From: Thalassospira tepidiphila MCCC 1A03514
GTDB taxonomy: Bacteria; Pseudomonadota; Alphaproteobacteria; Rhodospirillales; Thalassospiraceae
Assembly: GCF_001662875.1 (NCBI RefSeq)
Contig: NZ_JPVZ01000012.1
Location: 1 to 64,000, forward strand
Direction of reading: 5' to 3'
DNA: 64,000 bases
Position numbers and translations under genes: made by a program. Under the pieces are notes generated by a model. That model saw only the letters and a program-made list of their open reading frames with translations, did no database searches and was not told where the DNA came from. Positions 1-7,157 of the stretch are shown here, piece after piece (position 1 is the stretch's first letter; each line of letters starts with the position of its first letter).

Positions 1-217
1 CACCGCCGTTGCCGCCGCCATTACCGCCGCCGTTGCCATTACCGCCGCCGTTGCCGCCGCCATTACCTTGACCTTGCGCAAAGGCACTTTTGCCTGCGAC
101 GTCAAACTGGGAAAGGTCAAGCGAGAGGGGGGTTACCACCAACGCAAAGGCACCAAACCCGAGAATGCCCGCTGTCGTAATCCTGCTGCGCAGACTTTTC
201 TTCTTAATGGTCAACAT
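1..217 (-). CDS. Exported Gly/Asn-rich protein, 3' part beyond window
   Basis: Reading the minus strand from ATG at 217, an AAGGAAGTGGAGC ribosome-binding stretch precedes a start with a basic N-terminus (MLTIKKKSLRSR), a hydrophobic segment and a likely Sec cleavage site near residue 48 (AFA|Q). From about residue 50 the protein becomes a run of GNGGG-type repeats that continues off the window edge. It is divergent from the ECF sigma factor, and its upstream region holds a copy of the same promoter motif, so I infer that it belongs to that sigma factor's regulon. Function is unknown; an extracellular or envelope structural role would suit the composition. No domain is visible. Confidence 0.7.
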   Translation of the reverse strand, partial: MLTIKKKSLRSRITTAGILGFGAFALVVTPLSLDLSQFDVAGKSAFAQGQGNGGGNGGGNGNGGGNGGGNGG

Positions 218-266
218 TGTCAGCTCCACTTCCTTAGCAGTGAATTTCGCGTTCATTTGACAGGAC

Positions 267-292
267 AACGCACGGGGTTCGAATTTTCTTCC
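267..292 (-). promoter_or_regulatory. ECF-type promoter for the Gly/Asn-rich protein
   Basis: On the minus strand the element reads GGAAGAAA, then CCCCGT, then CGTT. GGAAG and CGTT are separated by 17 bases. The -10 lies about 50 bases before the ATG at 217. It matches the plus-strand element at 337-362 in length and in most positions, which supports recognition by one ECF sigma factor. Confidence 0.6.
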
Positions 293-336
293 CGGCTGTC
301 GAAATTATTTTTCACAATATTTTTTTCGTGGCCGAG

Positions 337-362
337 GGAAGAAACACGAAGGCCCCGTCGTT
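337..362 (+). promoter_or_regulatory. ECF-type promoter, probable sigma autoregulation
   Basis: GGAAG and CGTT are separated by 17 bases, the usual ECF layout, with GGAAGAAA and CCCCGT shared with the divergent element at 267-292. The -10 ends 37 bases before the ATG at 400, which favours that start over the in-frame GTG at 328, since 328 lies upstream of the promoter. Confidence 0.6.
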
Positions 363-399
363 ATATGTTCAACAAGACCGAAAAATTGCGCCTGCGATC

Positions 400-942
400 A
401 TGAATGGGACGTCTGGTTTGGACACTGCTTTAAGACAAGAGCTTGCAGATCTTCTGCCGCGCGCATTGCGGTTTGCGCGATCGCTGACGCGCGATGCTGT
501 CGCGGCAGAGGATCTGGTGCAAACGGCATATGCGAAGGCGGTTGAACGGATCGAACAGTTCGAGCAAGGCACACGGCTTGATAGCTGGCTTTATAGGATC
601 ATCCAGACAAGCTGGATTGACGAAAAACGCCGCGATCAGCGCCAGGGAAATGTGGTTTCGTTTGAAGATGCACGTGACAGTGCGGTTCCGGGCATAAATC
701 ACGGCGGCACCGACAGGATGTTTTTGCAGGCAGCACTTGCGTCCCTTGCCGAGGAACAGCGGGCCGCCCTGACACTGGTCCTGATCGAAGGATACAGCTA
801 TCGCGAAGCCGGCGACATTTTGGGCATCCCTGACGGCACGGTCATGAGCCGCGTCGCCAGAGCCAGAAGAACACTTGCCGCTCTGCACGATGATGACGGC
901 GAGACAATAAACAAGGACAGCATTTACAGAGGTTCGTCATGA
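400..942 (+). CDS. ECF-family RNA polymerase sigma factor
   Basis: A 180-residue protein of the usual ECF length. Region 2 lies in the first third (AEDLVQTAYAKA, then the SWLYRI motif) and region 4 near residues 110-160 (EEQRAALTLV, SYREAGDILGIPDGTVMSR), the latter a typical -35-binding helix-turn-helix. Its stop overlaps the start of the next gene by four bases (ATGA), indicating translational coupling to the anti-sigma factor. The start at 400 was chosen because a promoter with the right spacing lies at 337-362; the ribosome-binding site there is weak. It probably directs transcription of envelope-related genes, including the divergent exported Gly-rich protein. The subgroup cannot be assigned by eye. 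Confidence 0.9.
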   Translation: MNGTSGLDTALRQELADLLPRALRFARSLTRDAVAAEDLVQTAYAKAVERIEQFEQGTRLDSWLYRIIQTSWIDEKRRDQRQGNVVSFEDARDSAVPGINHGGTDRMFLQAALASLAEEQRAALTLVLIEGYSYREAGDILGIPDGTVMSRVARARRTLAALHDDDGETINKDSIYRGSS

Positions 943-1724
943 GCAAACAACTTGAAGATCGCGACTACGTTTTGCTGTCTGCCTATATTGATGGCGAACT
1001 GGCCCCGACGGAATGTCGCGAGCTGGAAGACAGAATTGCCAAATGCCCAGCCATGACCCGTCAGTTCAACATCATGGCGGGACAATCGGTCGTTTTGCGC
1101 AATCAGTCTGAGCGCCTTCTGGCCGATCGGGTTTATCCTCAGCTGTCTCAGGACATCGAAGATATCCTTGATCAGAAAAAGACACCGACAAAACACTTCG
1201 TTACCAAAAGCGACGTCGATGCACGCCCGCGCACCGTTGCAAATAACAATACGCCGATCTGGACTGGAATTGGTGCGGCGGCGGCTGTGCTGCTGGCGTT
1301 TGTTGGCGGCAACTGGTTTAACGAAAACGTCCGTGATGCGGCTGTTGGCACCCTGGCATCAAACGATGCACAAATGTTTTCCTATTCGCCCGTCAACAAC
1401 CCATTGCTTGATGAACAAATCAGCATGACGCTGGAAGAAACGCTGAGCGGCGATATTCGCCAAGTCTCGCTGGGGCTTGCCGAAAACAGTGGCGGCACCA
1501 TCAAGATTGAACCGCTCAGAACCTTCCGTCAGGGGACGCGTTTCTGCCGGGAATATCATGTCACGTTCCCGACAGACCGCCTTGAAAGTGGCCCGGACGG
1601 GTTCTTTGGTCGGGCTTGCCGCACAGAGGATGGCCAGTGGGAAACAGTTTACCGGCTGATCCCGGGCGTCGATCTGCCGGGCCTTGGCAGCTCTGATGAA
1701 ACACTGCCCAAACAAAAGCTTTGA
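939..1724 (+). CDS. Transmembrane anti-sigma factor
   Basis: The 261-residue product has an N-terminal anti-sigma-like segment (LSAYIDGELAPTECRELEDRI) that would hold the sigma factor in the cytoplasm. The zinc-ligand pattern of classical zf-HC2 anti-sigma factors is incomplete: only one cysteine of the CxxC pair is present (AKCPAM). A single membrane span lies near residues 107-127. The periplasmic part ends in a domain with paired cysteine motifs (FCREY and ACRTEDG) that resembles the C-terminal domain of 17-kDa surface-antigen proteins. The same domain ends the lipoprotein at 1845. Overlap with the sigma gene and the single-span topology make the anti-sigma role likely; direct proof is lacking. 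Confidence 0.8.
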   Translation: MSKQLEDRDYVLLSAYIDGELAPTECRELEDRIAKCPAMTRQFNIMAGQSVVLRNQSERLLADRVYPQLSQDIEDILDQKKTPTKHFVTKSDVDARPRTVANNNTPIWTGIGAAAAVLLAFVGGNWFNENVRDAAVGTLASNDAQMFSYSPVNNPLLDEQISMTLEETLSGDIRQVSLGLAENSGGTIKIEPLRTFRQGTRFCREYHVTFPTDRLESGPDGFFGRACRTEDGQWETVYRLIPGVDLPGLGSSDETLPKQKL

Positions 1725-1730
1725 CTAAAT

Positions 1731-1774
1731 CGACAGCGATGAGGGGCTCCTCGTCGCTGTCGGTGTTTTTTTTA
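1731..1774 (+). terminator. Rho-independent terminator after the sigma/anti-sigma pair
   Basis: A perfect 14-bp stem (CGACAGCGATGAGG and its complement) with a four-base loop is followed by a run of eight Ts. Confidence 0.9.
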
Positions 1775-1844
1775 ACCGCAACAACCAAGCGATAAGAACC
1801 AGGACGTTAACGACCTGACAAAATGAATAAGCAGGATCAGAACA

Positions 1845-2834
1845 ATGAATTTGCCGAACTACCAGCGCCCGTTTTTGGCGCTTTCTTGCGTTTTAAGCCT
1901 TTCATTGCTCGGAGCGTGCCAAACGCTTGAAAGTTTCGAAGATTCTTTAAACAGTCTCAATGACGGTCTGGGCGAATATGCCGAAAAGACCGAGAATACC
2001 GGCCCGGCCCTTCGGCCCGCTTCCTTGCCTGAATTCGGCATTGGCGATGCCTTTGTCTATGATGGCGGACGCGCCATTTATGTTGCCGATATCAAGGGGG
2101 ACCGGATCGTCTGGAATGGTGGCGGTGACTATCTTTTCGAAATGACCCGCGATTTCACCGGCCCGATCCTTGACTGGTCCTACACCGATGAAGAGGATCA
2201 GAAACGATCGGGTTCTACGACGCTCAAGGCTGGCTCGGAAAATATCTGGCCGTTGGAATATGGCGACCACGTTCGTATTTCAACCCGGTCATCCAATACC
2301 GATCCCGTCACCGGTGAAGTAAACGAATATGACCAATGGCTGACCTGCACGGTACCTGCAACCGAAACGGTCGAGGTGCCGGCAGGCACGTTTGACACCT
2401 ACGTTATCGAGTGTTCACGCTATTACAAACAGTGGTGGATGCAGACAACCAAATGGTGGTACGCGCCGGAAATCGGCTTTTATGTCAAACGTGACCGTTC
2501 ATGGAATTCCGGCGAAGACCACAGCGAAGAACTGGTGACATATGGCCCTGCCCCGGCAAAAATTGCGAAATCCGCACAGGACCTTTTGGCAAAAACTGTT
2601 CAGCAATCGCTTGAAACCAATAATTCCGGCGATGCGAAAACAGCATCCATCGGTGCGCTTGATATCGCGGTGACCCCACTCAAAACCGTTCAGACGGACA
2701 AAGGCGTCTGGTGCCGAACCTATCGTCAGGAACTCACCGCACGCAACCGTACCAGCAGCCAAATCAAATCGGCCTGTCGCACGGATGATGGCTGGGTACT
2801 TGAAGATGATGTGCCGGATCTGACCACGCAATAA
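1845..2834 (+). CDS. Lipoprotein with surface-antigen-like C-terminal domain
   Basis: A lipoprotein signal ends in LLGAC with the acceptor cysteine at residue 25. The 329-residue product has a Trp/Tyr-rich beta-type central part (residues about 65-235, including KQWWMQTTKWWYAPE) and a C-terminal segment with CRTYRQE and ACRTDDGW, the same cysteine pattern as the tail of the preceding anti-sigma factor. It is a separate transcription unit, with terminators on both sides. It probably sits in the outer or inner membrane facing the periplasm. I infer a role in the envelope condition sensed by the ECF system, perhaps as a partner or competitor of the anti-sigma domain. No enzyme motif is visible. 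Confidence 0.75.
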   Translation: MNLPNYQRPFLALSCVLSLSLLGACQTLESFEDSLNSLNDGLGEYAEKTENTGPALRPASLPEFGIGDAFVYDGGRAIYVADIKGDRIVWNGGGDYLFEMTRDFTGPILDWSYTDEEDQKRSGSTTLKAGSENIWPLEYGDHVRISTRSSNTDPVTGEVNEYDQWLTCTVPATETVEVPAGTFDTYVIECSRYYKQWWMQTTKWWYAPEIGFYVKRDRSWNSGEDHSEELVTYGPAPAKIAKSAQDLLAKTVQQSLETNNSGDAKTASIGALDIAVTPLKTVQTDKGVWCRTYRQELTARNRTSSQIKSACRTDDGWVLEDDVPDLTTQ

Positions 2835-2878
2835 CCTGAACAGGCTGGCTGGATAAAAGTCAAAACTGCGAACCCGGA

Positions 2879-2914
2879 ATTCCCCCGCCCATATTTTGGC
2901 GGGGGATTTTTTTT
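2879..2914 (+). terminator. Rho-independent terminator
   Basis: TCCCCCGCC and GGCGGGGGA form a 9-bp stem around an eight-base loop, followed by TTTTTTTT. Confidence 0.92.
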
Positions 2915-3102
2915 ACTTGCTGATTTTTTTCCCGAACGATCACCAGGACCCACTGCCCGCCAGATATCTCAATCAGCAATAGATTATCCCACGACGAGCG
3001 CGTATCATCTGTTTGTCTTAATTTGCCGGAAACAGTCGCCCACAGGGCTCCATGATCCGCCGAATGGACAATTTTCCGGGTATGCACGTCGGGGGGACGG
3101 CA

Positions 3103-4083
3103 ATGACCTATCTTCAAAATCACACGATACTATCTTCGGGCGACCTTGATGAGGTCCGGGAGTCGATCAAAAACCTTGCGTCACGGCACGATCTGGATGT
3201 CAAAGGGCACAACGCAGAGTTTAACGCCCGCGTCGCCGCCGTGGAGTGTGATGACATCAGTCTGATGCATGTCGCATTCGGAAATTCTAGACTGACGGTC
3301 GAATCCTCCGAAGAGGATGACGATGGCCTGCTGTTATATATTGTCACGTCTGGTGCGGGTGTTGCGCAGCATTGCGGGCAAGAACTGGAATTCTTCCCCA
3401 ATGCCGGGTTCATGCGCGATTTGGCCGCACCGGTCAGCGCCACAGAAGATAACTTTAGCGCCTTTGTCCTTCGTTTATCGAAAGACAAACTCAAAAACTA
3501 CACACGTTCGGTGGTTGGCGAAGATGTTGAATTAAATGGATTGCGGTTCGACCCTGTGATTGATCCCACCACACCAGGCTGGAACGTTTTCTGCAATACA
3601 GTCCACTATGTCGCCGAGGCGCTCGACGGGCCTTTGCGTGAATTGCATAACCCGATCGTCACGACCCAGATGAAAGACATCCTGGTCGCACAATGTCTGA
3701 GCCTGTTGCCCAACAGTTATCAGGACATTGTGAATGGCCGCACCGTCACCGAAGTTGTGCCCTATTACATTAAACGTGCACGTGATTACATTCACGCCCA
3801 TGCCGACAAGAAACTGGGACTTGCCGATATTTCGGCTGCGGCCGGATGCGGCTATCGCGGGCTGCAAAAAGGTTTCATGGACGCCTTTGGCATCACGCCG
3901 ATGGCTTATTTACGTGTTGTGCGTTTGAAACGCGTCCGGGCCATTTTGATGGCGGAGCCGTACGGAAAAACGGTCTCTGAAATCGCAAGGCAATGGGGCT
4001 TCACCCATATGGGCCGATTTGCGCAGGACTATCATCGGGAATTCGGCGAACTTCCATCTGAGACAATCCGCAAACACGGCTGA
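3103..4083 (+). CDS. AraC-family transcriptional regulator
   Basis: A 326-residue regulator. The N-terminal half resembles the cupin-like ligand-binding domain of the AraC-binding-like group (TSGAGVAQHCG, GFMRD). The C-terminal 100 residues carry the two helix-turn-helix motifs of AraC/XylS proteins (LADISAAAGCGYRGLQKGF and VSEIARQWGFTHMGRFAQDY, then FGELPSE). Start 3103 was chosen for its GGGGGACGG ribosome-binding site; in-frame ATGs at 3052 and 3064 lack one. Just after its stop lies a 20-bp tandem repeat that could be an operator, upstream of the tectonin/secretin cluster. That regulatory link is inference. The inducer is unknown. Confidence 0.88.
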   Translation: MTYLQNHTILSSGDLDEVRESIKNLASRHDLDVKGHNAEFNARVAAVECDDISLMHVAFGNSRLTVESSEEDDDGLLLYIVTSGAGVAQHCGQELEFFPNAGFMRDLAAPVSATEDNFSAFVLRLSKDKLKNYTRSVVGEDVELNGLRFDPVIDPTTPGWNVFCNTVHYVAEALDGPLRELHNPIVTTQMKDILVAQCLSLLPNSYQDIVNGRTVTEVVPYYIKRARDYIHAHADKKLGLADISAAAGCGYRGLQKGFMDAFGITPMAYLRVVRLKRVRAILMAEPYGKTVSEIARQWGFTHMGRFAQDYHREFGELPSETIRKHG

Positions 4084-4090
4084 TATTCGC

Positions 4091-4130
4091 CTCCGGTATC
4101 CGAAAAGCGCCCTCAGTATCCGAGAAGCGC
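4091..4130. repeat. Two head-to-tail 20-bp repeats, possible AraC operator
   Basis: The copies at 4091-4110 and 4111-4130 match at 16 of 20 positions, with the core GTATCCGA(A/G)AAGCGC. A spacing of about two helical turns is typical of AraC/XylS direct-repeat operators. The AraC gene ends seven bases upstream. Confidence 0.5.
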
Positions 4131-4205
4131 AGCAAACGTACCACACCATCCAATTACATGTATCCTTATCGGCGTCGCTGCTCAATTCTCCGTGCGGGGA
4201 ATGGG

Positions 4206-4290
4206 CCGTCATGCCTTTGTTTTCAGACATGACGGAGAGTGGGGGAACACTCTGATCAAAGGACAGTCCTGAAATTGGTCAGGACTGTCC
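4206..4290. repeat. Three consecutive inverted repeats
   Basis: CCGTCATG/CATGACGG (8-bp stem, 4206-4235) abuts AGAGTG/CACTCT (6-bp stem, 4236-4253), followed by GGACAGTCCTGA/TCAGGACTGTCC (perfect 12-bp stem, 4261-4290, six-base loop). None has a T tract, so they are not ordinary terminators. They could structure the leader RNA or bind a dimeric regulator. Confidence 0.6.
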
Positions 4291-4509
4291 ACCCAACGAC
4301 AATCAAAGCGTTGGCCTTGCTCCAAAGAGACTTGGTGTGTCGCTGATTGATCGGCTGCAAGGTAAGCGGTTACGATTTTTATACTTCTTCTCATCCCCAA
4401 CGCAGTCCACGCGGCACACCTCGTGTGATGTGCGCCTTGAACCTGCCTGCTGAATGGCCGGCGGGCGGGAAATTTACATAACAAGCGTTGTTTGGTTGAG
4501 GAAAGATCG

Positions 4510-7062
4510 ATGGGAAGCCGTATTAAGTCTGGCTACATACTCTGGCGGGCGTTGATCGTCCTGATTGCAGGGTTCGTCAGTATTCTGGCAAGCATTTCAG
4601 AGGTAAAGGCGCAGCAGACGCAAGCTGCCTTCACAGAAGGTGGCCATGCCATTTGTGGCGCAATGGATTTGCGCACAAACACCCTTTTGGGGGCTTGCGG
4701 CTTTGCATCGGCAACCAAAACAGGCAAGGCTGTTGGTGAATGCCCACGGGGGTCCTTCTTCGACATCGGCACCTGGTCCTGTTTCTCATGTCCAAGTGGT
4801 TACAATCGAACCGGTTTTGCGGTGGACACTCCGAAGGCATGTTCAAAGCAGATTTCAGCAGAATATAAACGCGCAACCCGCGTCGGCGCACACAAATCCT
4901 GCCCGTCTGGCTCGTTCAAAGATCTTCGTAATGGCGGTGAATGTTGGTCTTGCCCAGCCGGATTTGACCGTACCTTGTCAGCCGTGAATGAATGGGATGC
5001 TTGCGGTAAAATCTTTGAACCAGCACGTCGGGCAGAATTCATTGATCGGGTTTGCCCAGAAGGTTCGTTCCCGGATCTGAATGGCAGTTGTTATACCTGC
5101 CCTGACGGATATCGCCGTACGGCGGCTGCGGTCAGCGCGCACAATGCCTGTTTCCGCAATGAAAGTCTCGTGGCTGCAGAAAAAATAACTGCGCTGACCT
5201 GTAAAGCTGGCGAATATTTCGACTTCATCGACGGCGGGACATGCTGGTCATGCCCGGTGAATTCGGTCCGGTCGGTTTATGGCGTTAAGACCAGTCAGGC
5301 TTGTGAATACCTTACCATGCGTTGGGAACCCGCAAGACGTACACCCAATGGGTTGTTCGGTCTGCCTGGCGCCCATGAGATCGTTGCCGAGGTAATTAAG
5401 GACCGTACGCTGATCGATGAAAGCATCAGCAATTACATCGCAGCTGCCGGACTCAATAAAGCCAAAGCAGACGAGCTAAAAACCGAAGCTTGGAACCTGA
5501 TCCTGACGGAACCCGAGGAATCGGCGATCCTAAAGGCGGCCGTTTATATGCATGTTTTCAACGTGATCAAAAGAGGGGCAAAGACCAAAGCTGAACGCGA
5601 TTTATTGAATTATTTGGCTGTATACGTTCAGCAGTCCCGGCTTTTGGTCGCGAAAGAAATGCAAGGCGTCTGGCAAAGCTGGGAACGCGGCTTGAAGGTA
5701 GCGCGTCCGGGCAGGTCAACCGGCTTGAATCCCAATGATATTGGTGTTCGTCCGCCACAAATGGAAGACCAGGTAGGCGATATCATGTTGCTTGCGCCGG
5801 GCGCTGCGGTTGTCGTCGCATATGTAGGGCTTGGGAGCGCAACGCTTGTATCAACGTCCGTCGCCAAAGCGGTGGGAACGGTTGGCCAAGCAATTTTTCC
5901 CCACTTGGTGCAGGGGATGAAAGAAACAATGAGAATAACGGTAACGACGACTAGTATTGGCACCACCTCTATGGCCTTTATGGCGCCGACAATGATTATT
6001 TTGTCCGCAAGCTCGATTGTCGCCAGCATCGGAACCGATATCGCTCTGGATCAGATCAAACAAGAGTCCATCATCACTGACGCCCTCGCGAACTCAAAAA
6101 AGCCCGTAAACTTATCCCGCCTTCTACTGACTGATAACGGGCGGACCGAGGTGTTGATGAACTGGGGGCTCATGACCCAGGAGACCATCAAGCCGAACAC
6201 ACAGACCTGGGCACAATTGATGCCGGCTGAGAAGGCAACGGGTGCCGGCGATCACAGCGTGACGTTGGACAACGGCAATGTTGTTGTCGGCAACTTCGAA
6301 ATCGATACTGTCATTGATGGCGGCCAAAATAACACTAGAAATGACACGATCACGTTAAGCCAGATTGAATCGACCGGTACAGTCGGCGCTGCTGGTCGTG
6401 CAACGAATTGGGACTTGATCCCGGGGGACGCCACCGATGTTGCGATCGGCACGGATGGAACCACCTATGTCATCGGTGTAAGCAAAGCTGGCGGTGGCTA
6501 TGAAATCTTCAAGCGCGCCAAGACGGCAAAAAGATGGATCAAAATGGCCGGTGCTGCAGTCCGTATCGCTGTTTCAGATAAAGACGCATGGGTCGTCAAC
6601 GATGCGGGCCTGATATTCGCCCAATCAGGAACAAAATGGCGGCAAATCCCCGGCCCGGCGGCACAAGATATTGGCGCCAGTGCCAACGGGGTTTGGATTA
6701 CCGCCGTTGACAACACCATCCATGTCCGGAATGGGAACCGCTGGCAAAAACTTCCGGGAACGGCAACACGGATCGACATTGATCAGAATGGTCGACCGTG
6801 GGTCGTAAACAAAAATGGCGATATCTTTGTCCATGACAACAACAAGAAGTGGCAAAAGCTTCCGGGCGCGGCCGTTGATATCGCGGTCGATATCCCGGGT
6901 GCGGCGTTGATCATTGGCACGGACGGCAAAACCTACCTGTTTAATGGCGCCAAGCAAGACTGGGATCCGATTGTAAACGAGCCGGACTCTAGTGCGATTG
7001 GTGCTGGCGATGGTCAGGTATGGCGGCTGACCAAAAACAATAAAATCTATCAAATGCAGTAG
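4510..7062 (+). CDS. Exported Cys-rich protein with tectonin-type beta-propeller
   Basis: An 850-residue protein with four visible parts. A Sec signal peptide is predicted to end near VKA|QQ. Residues about 78-265 hold four Cys modules with the pattern CPxGxFxD...CxxCPxGxxRT...AC, like extracellular receptor-type repeats. A helical part with two long glycine/alanine/serine-rich hydrophobic stretches follows at about residues 424-511. Residues about 633-850 hold six tectonin-like repeats (each W..LPG.A..I.....G..W.V...G.I), as expected of a sugar- or surface-binding propeller. Start 4510 has GAGGAAAG upstream. It is followed by a GC-rich hairpin and then the secretin gene. The hydrophobic middle might insert in a membrane. 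Function is unknown; a secreted adhesin, lectin or pore-forming effector are options. Confidence 0.82.
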   Translation: MGSRIKSGYILWRALIVLIAGFVSILASISEVKAQQTQAAFTEGGHAICGAMDLRTNTLLGACGFASATKTGKAVGECPRGSFFDIGTWSCFSCPSGYNRTGFAVDTPKACSKQISAEYKRATRVGAHKSCPSGSFKDLRNGGECWSCPAGFDRTLSAVNEWDACGKIFEPARRAEFIDRVCPEGSFPDLNGSCYTCPDGYRRTAAAVSAHNACFRNESLVAAEKITALTCKAGEYFDFIDGGTCWSCPVNSVRSVYGVKTSQACEYLTMRWEPARRTPNGLFGLPGAHEIVAEVIKDRTLIDESISNYIAAAGLNKAKADELKTEAWNLILTEPEESAILKAAVYMHVFNVIKRGAKTKAERDLLNYLAVYVQQSRLLVAKEMQGVWQSWERGLKVARPGRSTGLNPNDIGVRPPQMEDQVGDIMLLAPGAAVVVAYVGLGSATLVSTSVAKAVGTVGQAIFPHLVQGMKETMRITVTTTSIGTTSMAFMAPTMIILSASSIVASIGTDIALDQIKQESIITDALANSKKPVNLSRLLLTDNGRTEVLMNWGLMTQETIKPNTQTWAQLMPAEKATGAGDHSVTLDNGNVVVGNFEIDTVIDGGQNNTRNDTITLSQIESTGTVGAAGRATNWDLIPGDATDVAIGTDGTTYVIGVSKAGGGYEIFKRAKTAKRWIKMAGAAVRIAVSDKDAWVVNDAGLIFAQSGTKWRQIPGPAAQDIGASANGVWITAVDNTIHVRNGNRWQKLPGTATRIDIDQNGRPWVVNKNGDIFVHDNNKKWQKLPGAAVDIAVDIPGAALIIGTDGKTYLFNGAKQDWDPIVNEPDSSAIGAGDGQVWRLTKNNKIYQMQ

Positions 7063-7070
7063 CCGGTCAC

Positions 7071-7098
7071 GGGTTGGGGCTCATCGGGGCCCCAACCC
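7071..7098 (+). repeat. Intercistronic GC-rich hairpin
   Basis: GGGTTGGGGC and GCCCCAACCC form a perfect 10-bp stem with an eight-base loop, without a T tract. Lying between the first tectonin gene and the secretin gene, it may tune the relative amounts of the two messages rather than end transcription. Confidence 0.65.
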
Positions 7099-7157
7099 GC
7101 CCGCACGCCGAATTTATGCACCTAGCGTGCACAAGAAACATCAGGAATAGGTATTTG

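Larger units (their letters stand above)
4084..4509. other. 426-base structured intergenic region
   Basis: No coding sequence is evident. It contains the tandem 20-bp repeat at 4091-4130, three successive inverted repeats at 4206-4290 and the ribosome-binding site of the next gene (GAGGAAAG). It probably holds the promoter and leader of the tectonin/secretin cluster; I cannot place a -10/-35 pair with confidence. Confidence 0.6.

Noticed and set aside
1-66. GGN-rich repeat at the window edge as a CRISPR or microsatellite
   Set aside because: On the minus strand it is an open frame continuing the signal-peptide protein, so it is coding Gly/Asn repeat rather than an array.
276-283. GGTTCGAA as a tRNA T-loop
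   Set aside because: No cloverleaf arms surround it; it lies inside the minus-strand ECF promoter.
4466-4495. GGAAA ... CGTT/GTT before the first tectonin gene as another ECF promoter
   Set aside because: The spacer is 13 bases to CGTT, and at 17 bases only GTTT is present; it lacks the CCCCGT block shared by the two good sites.
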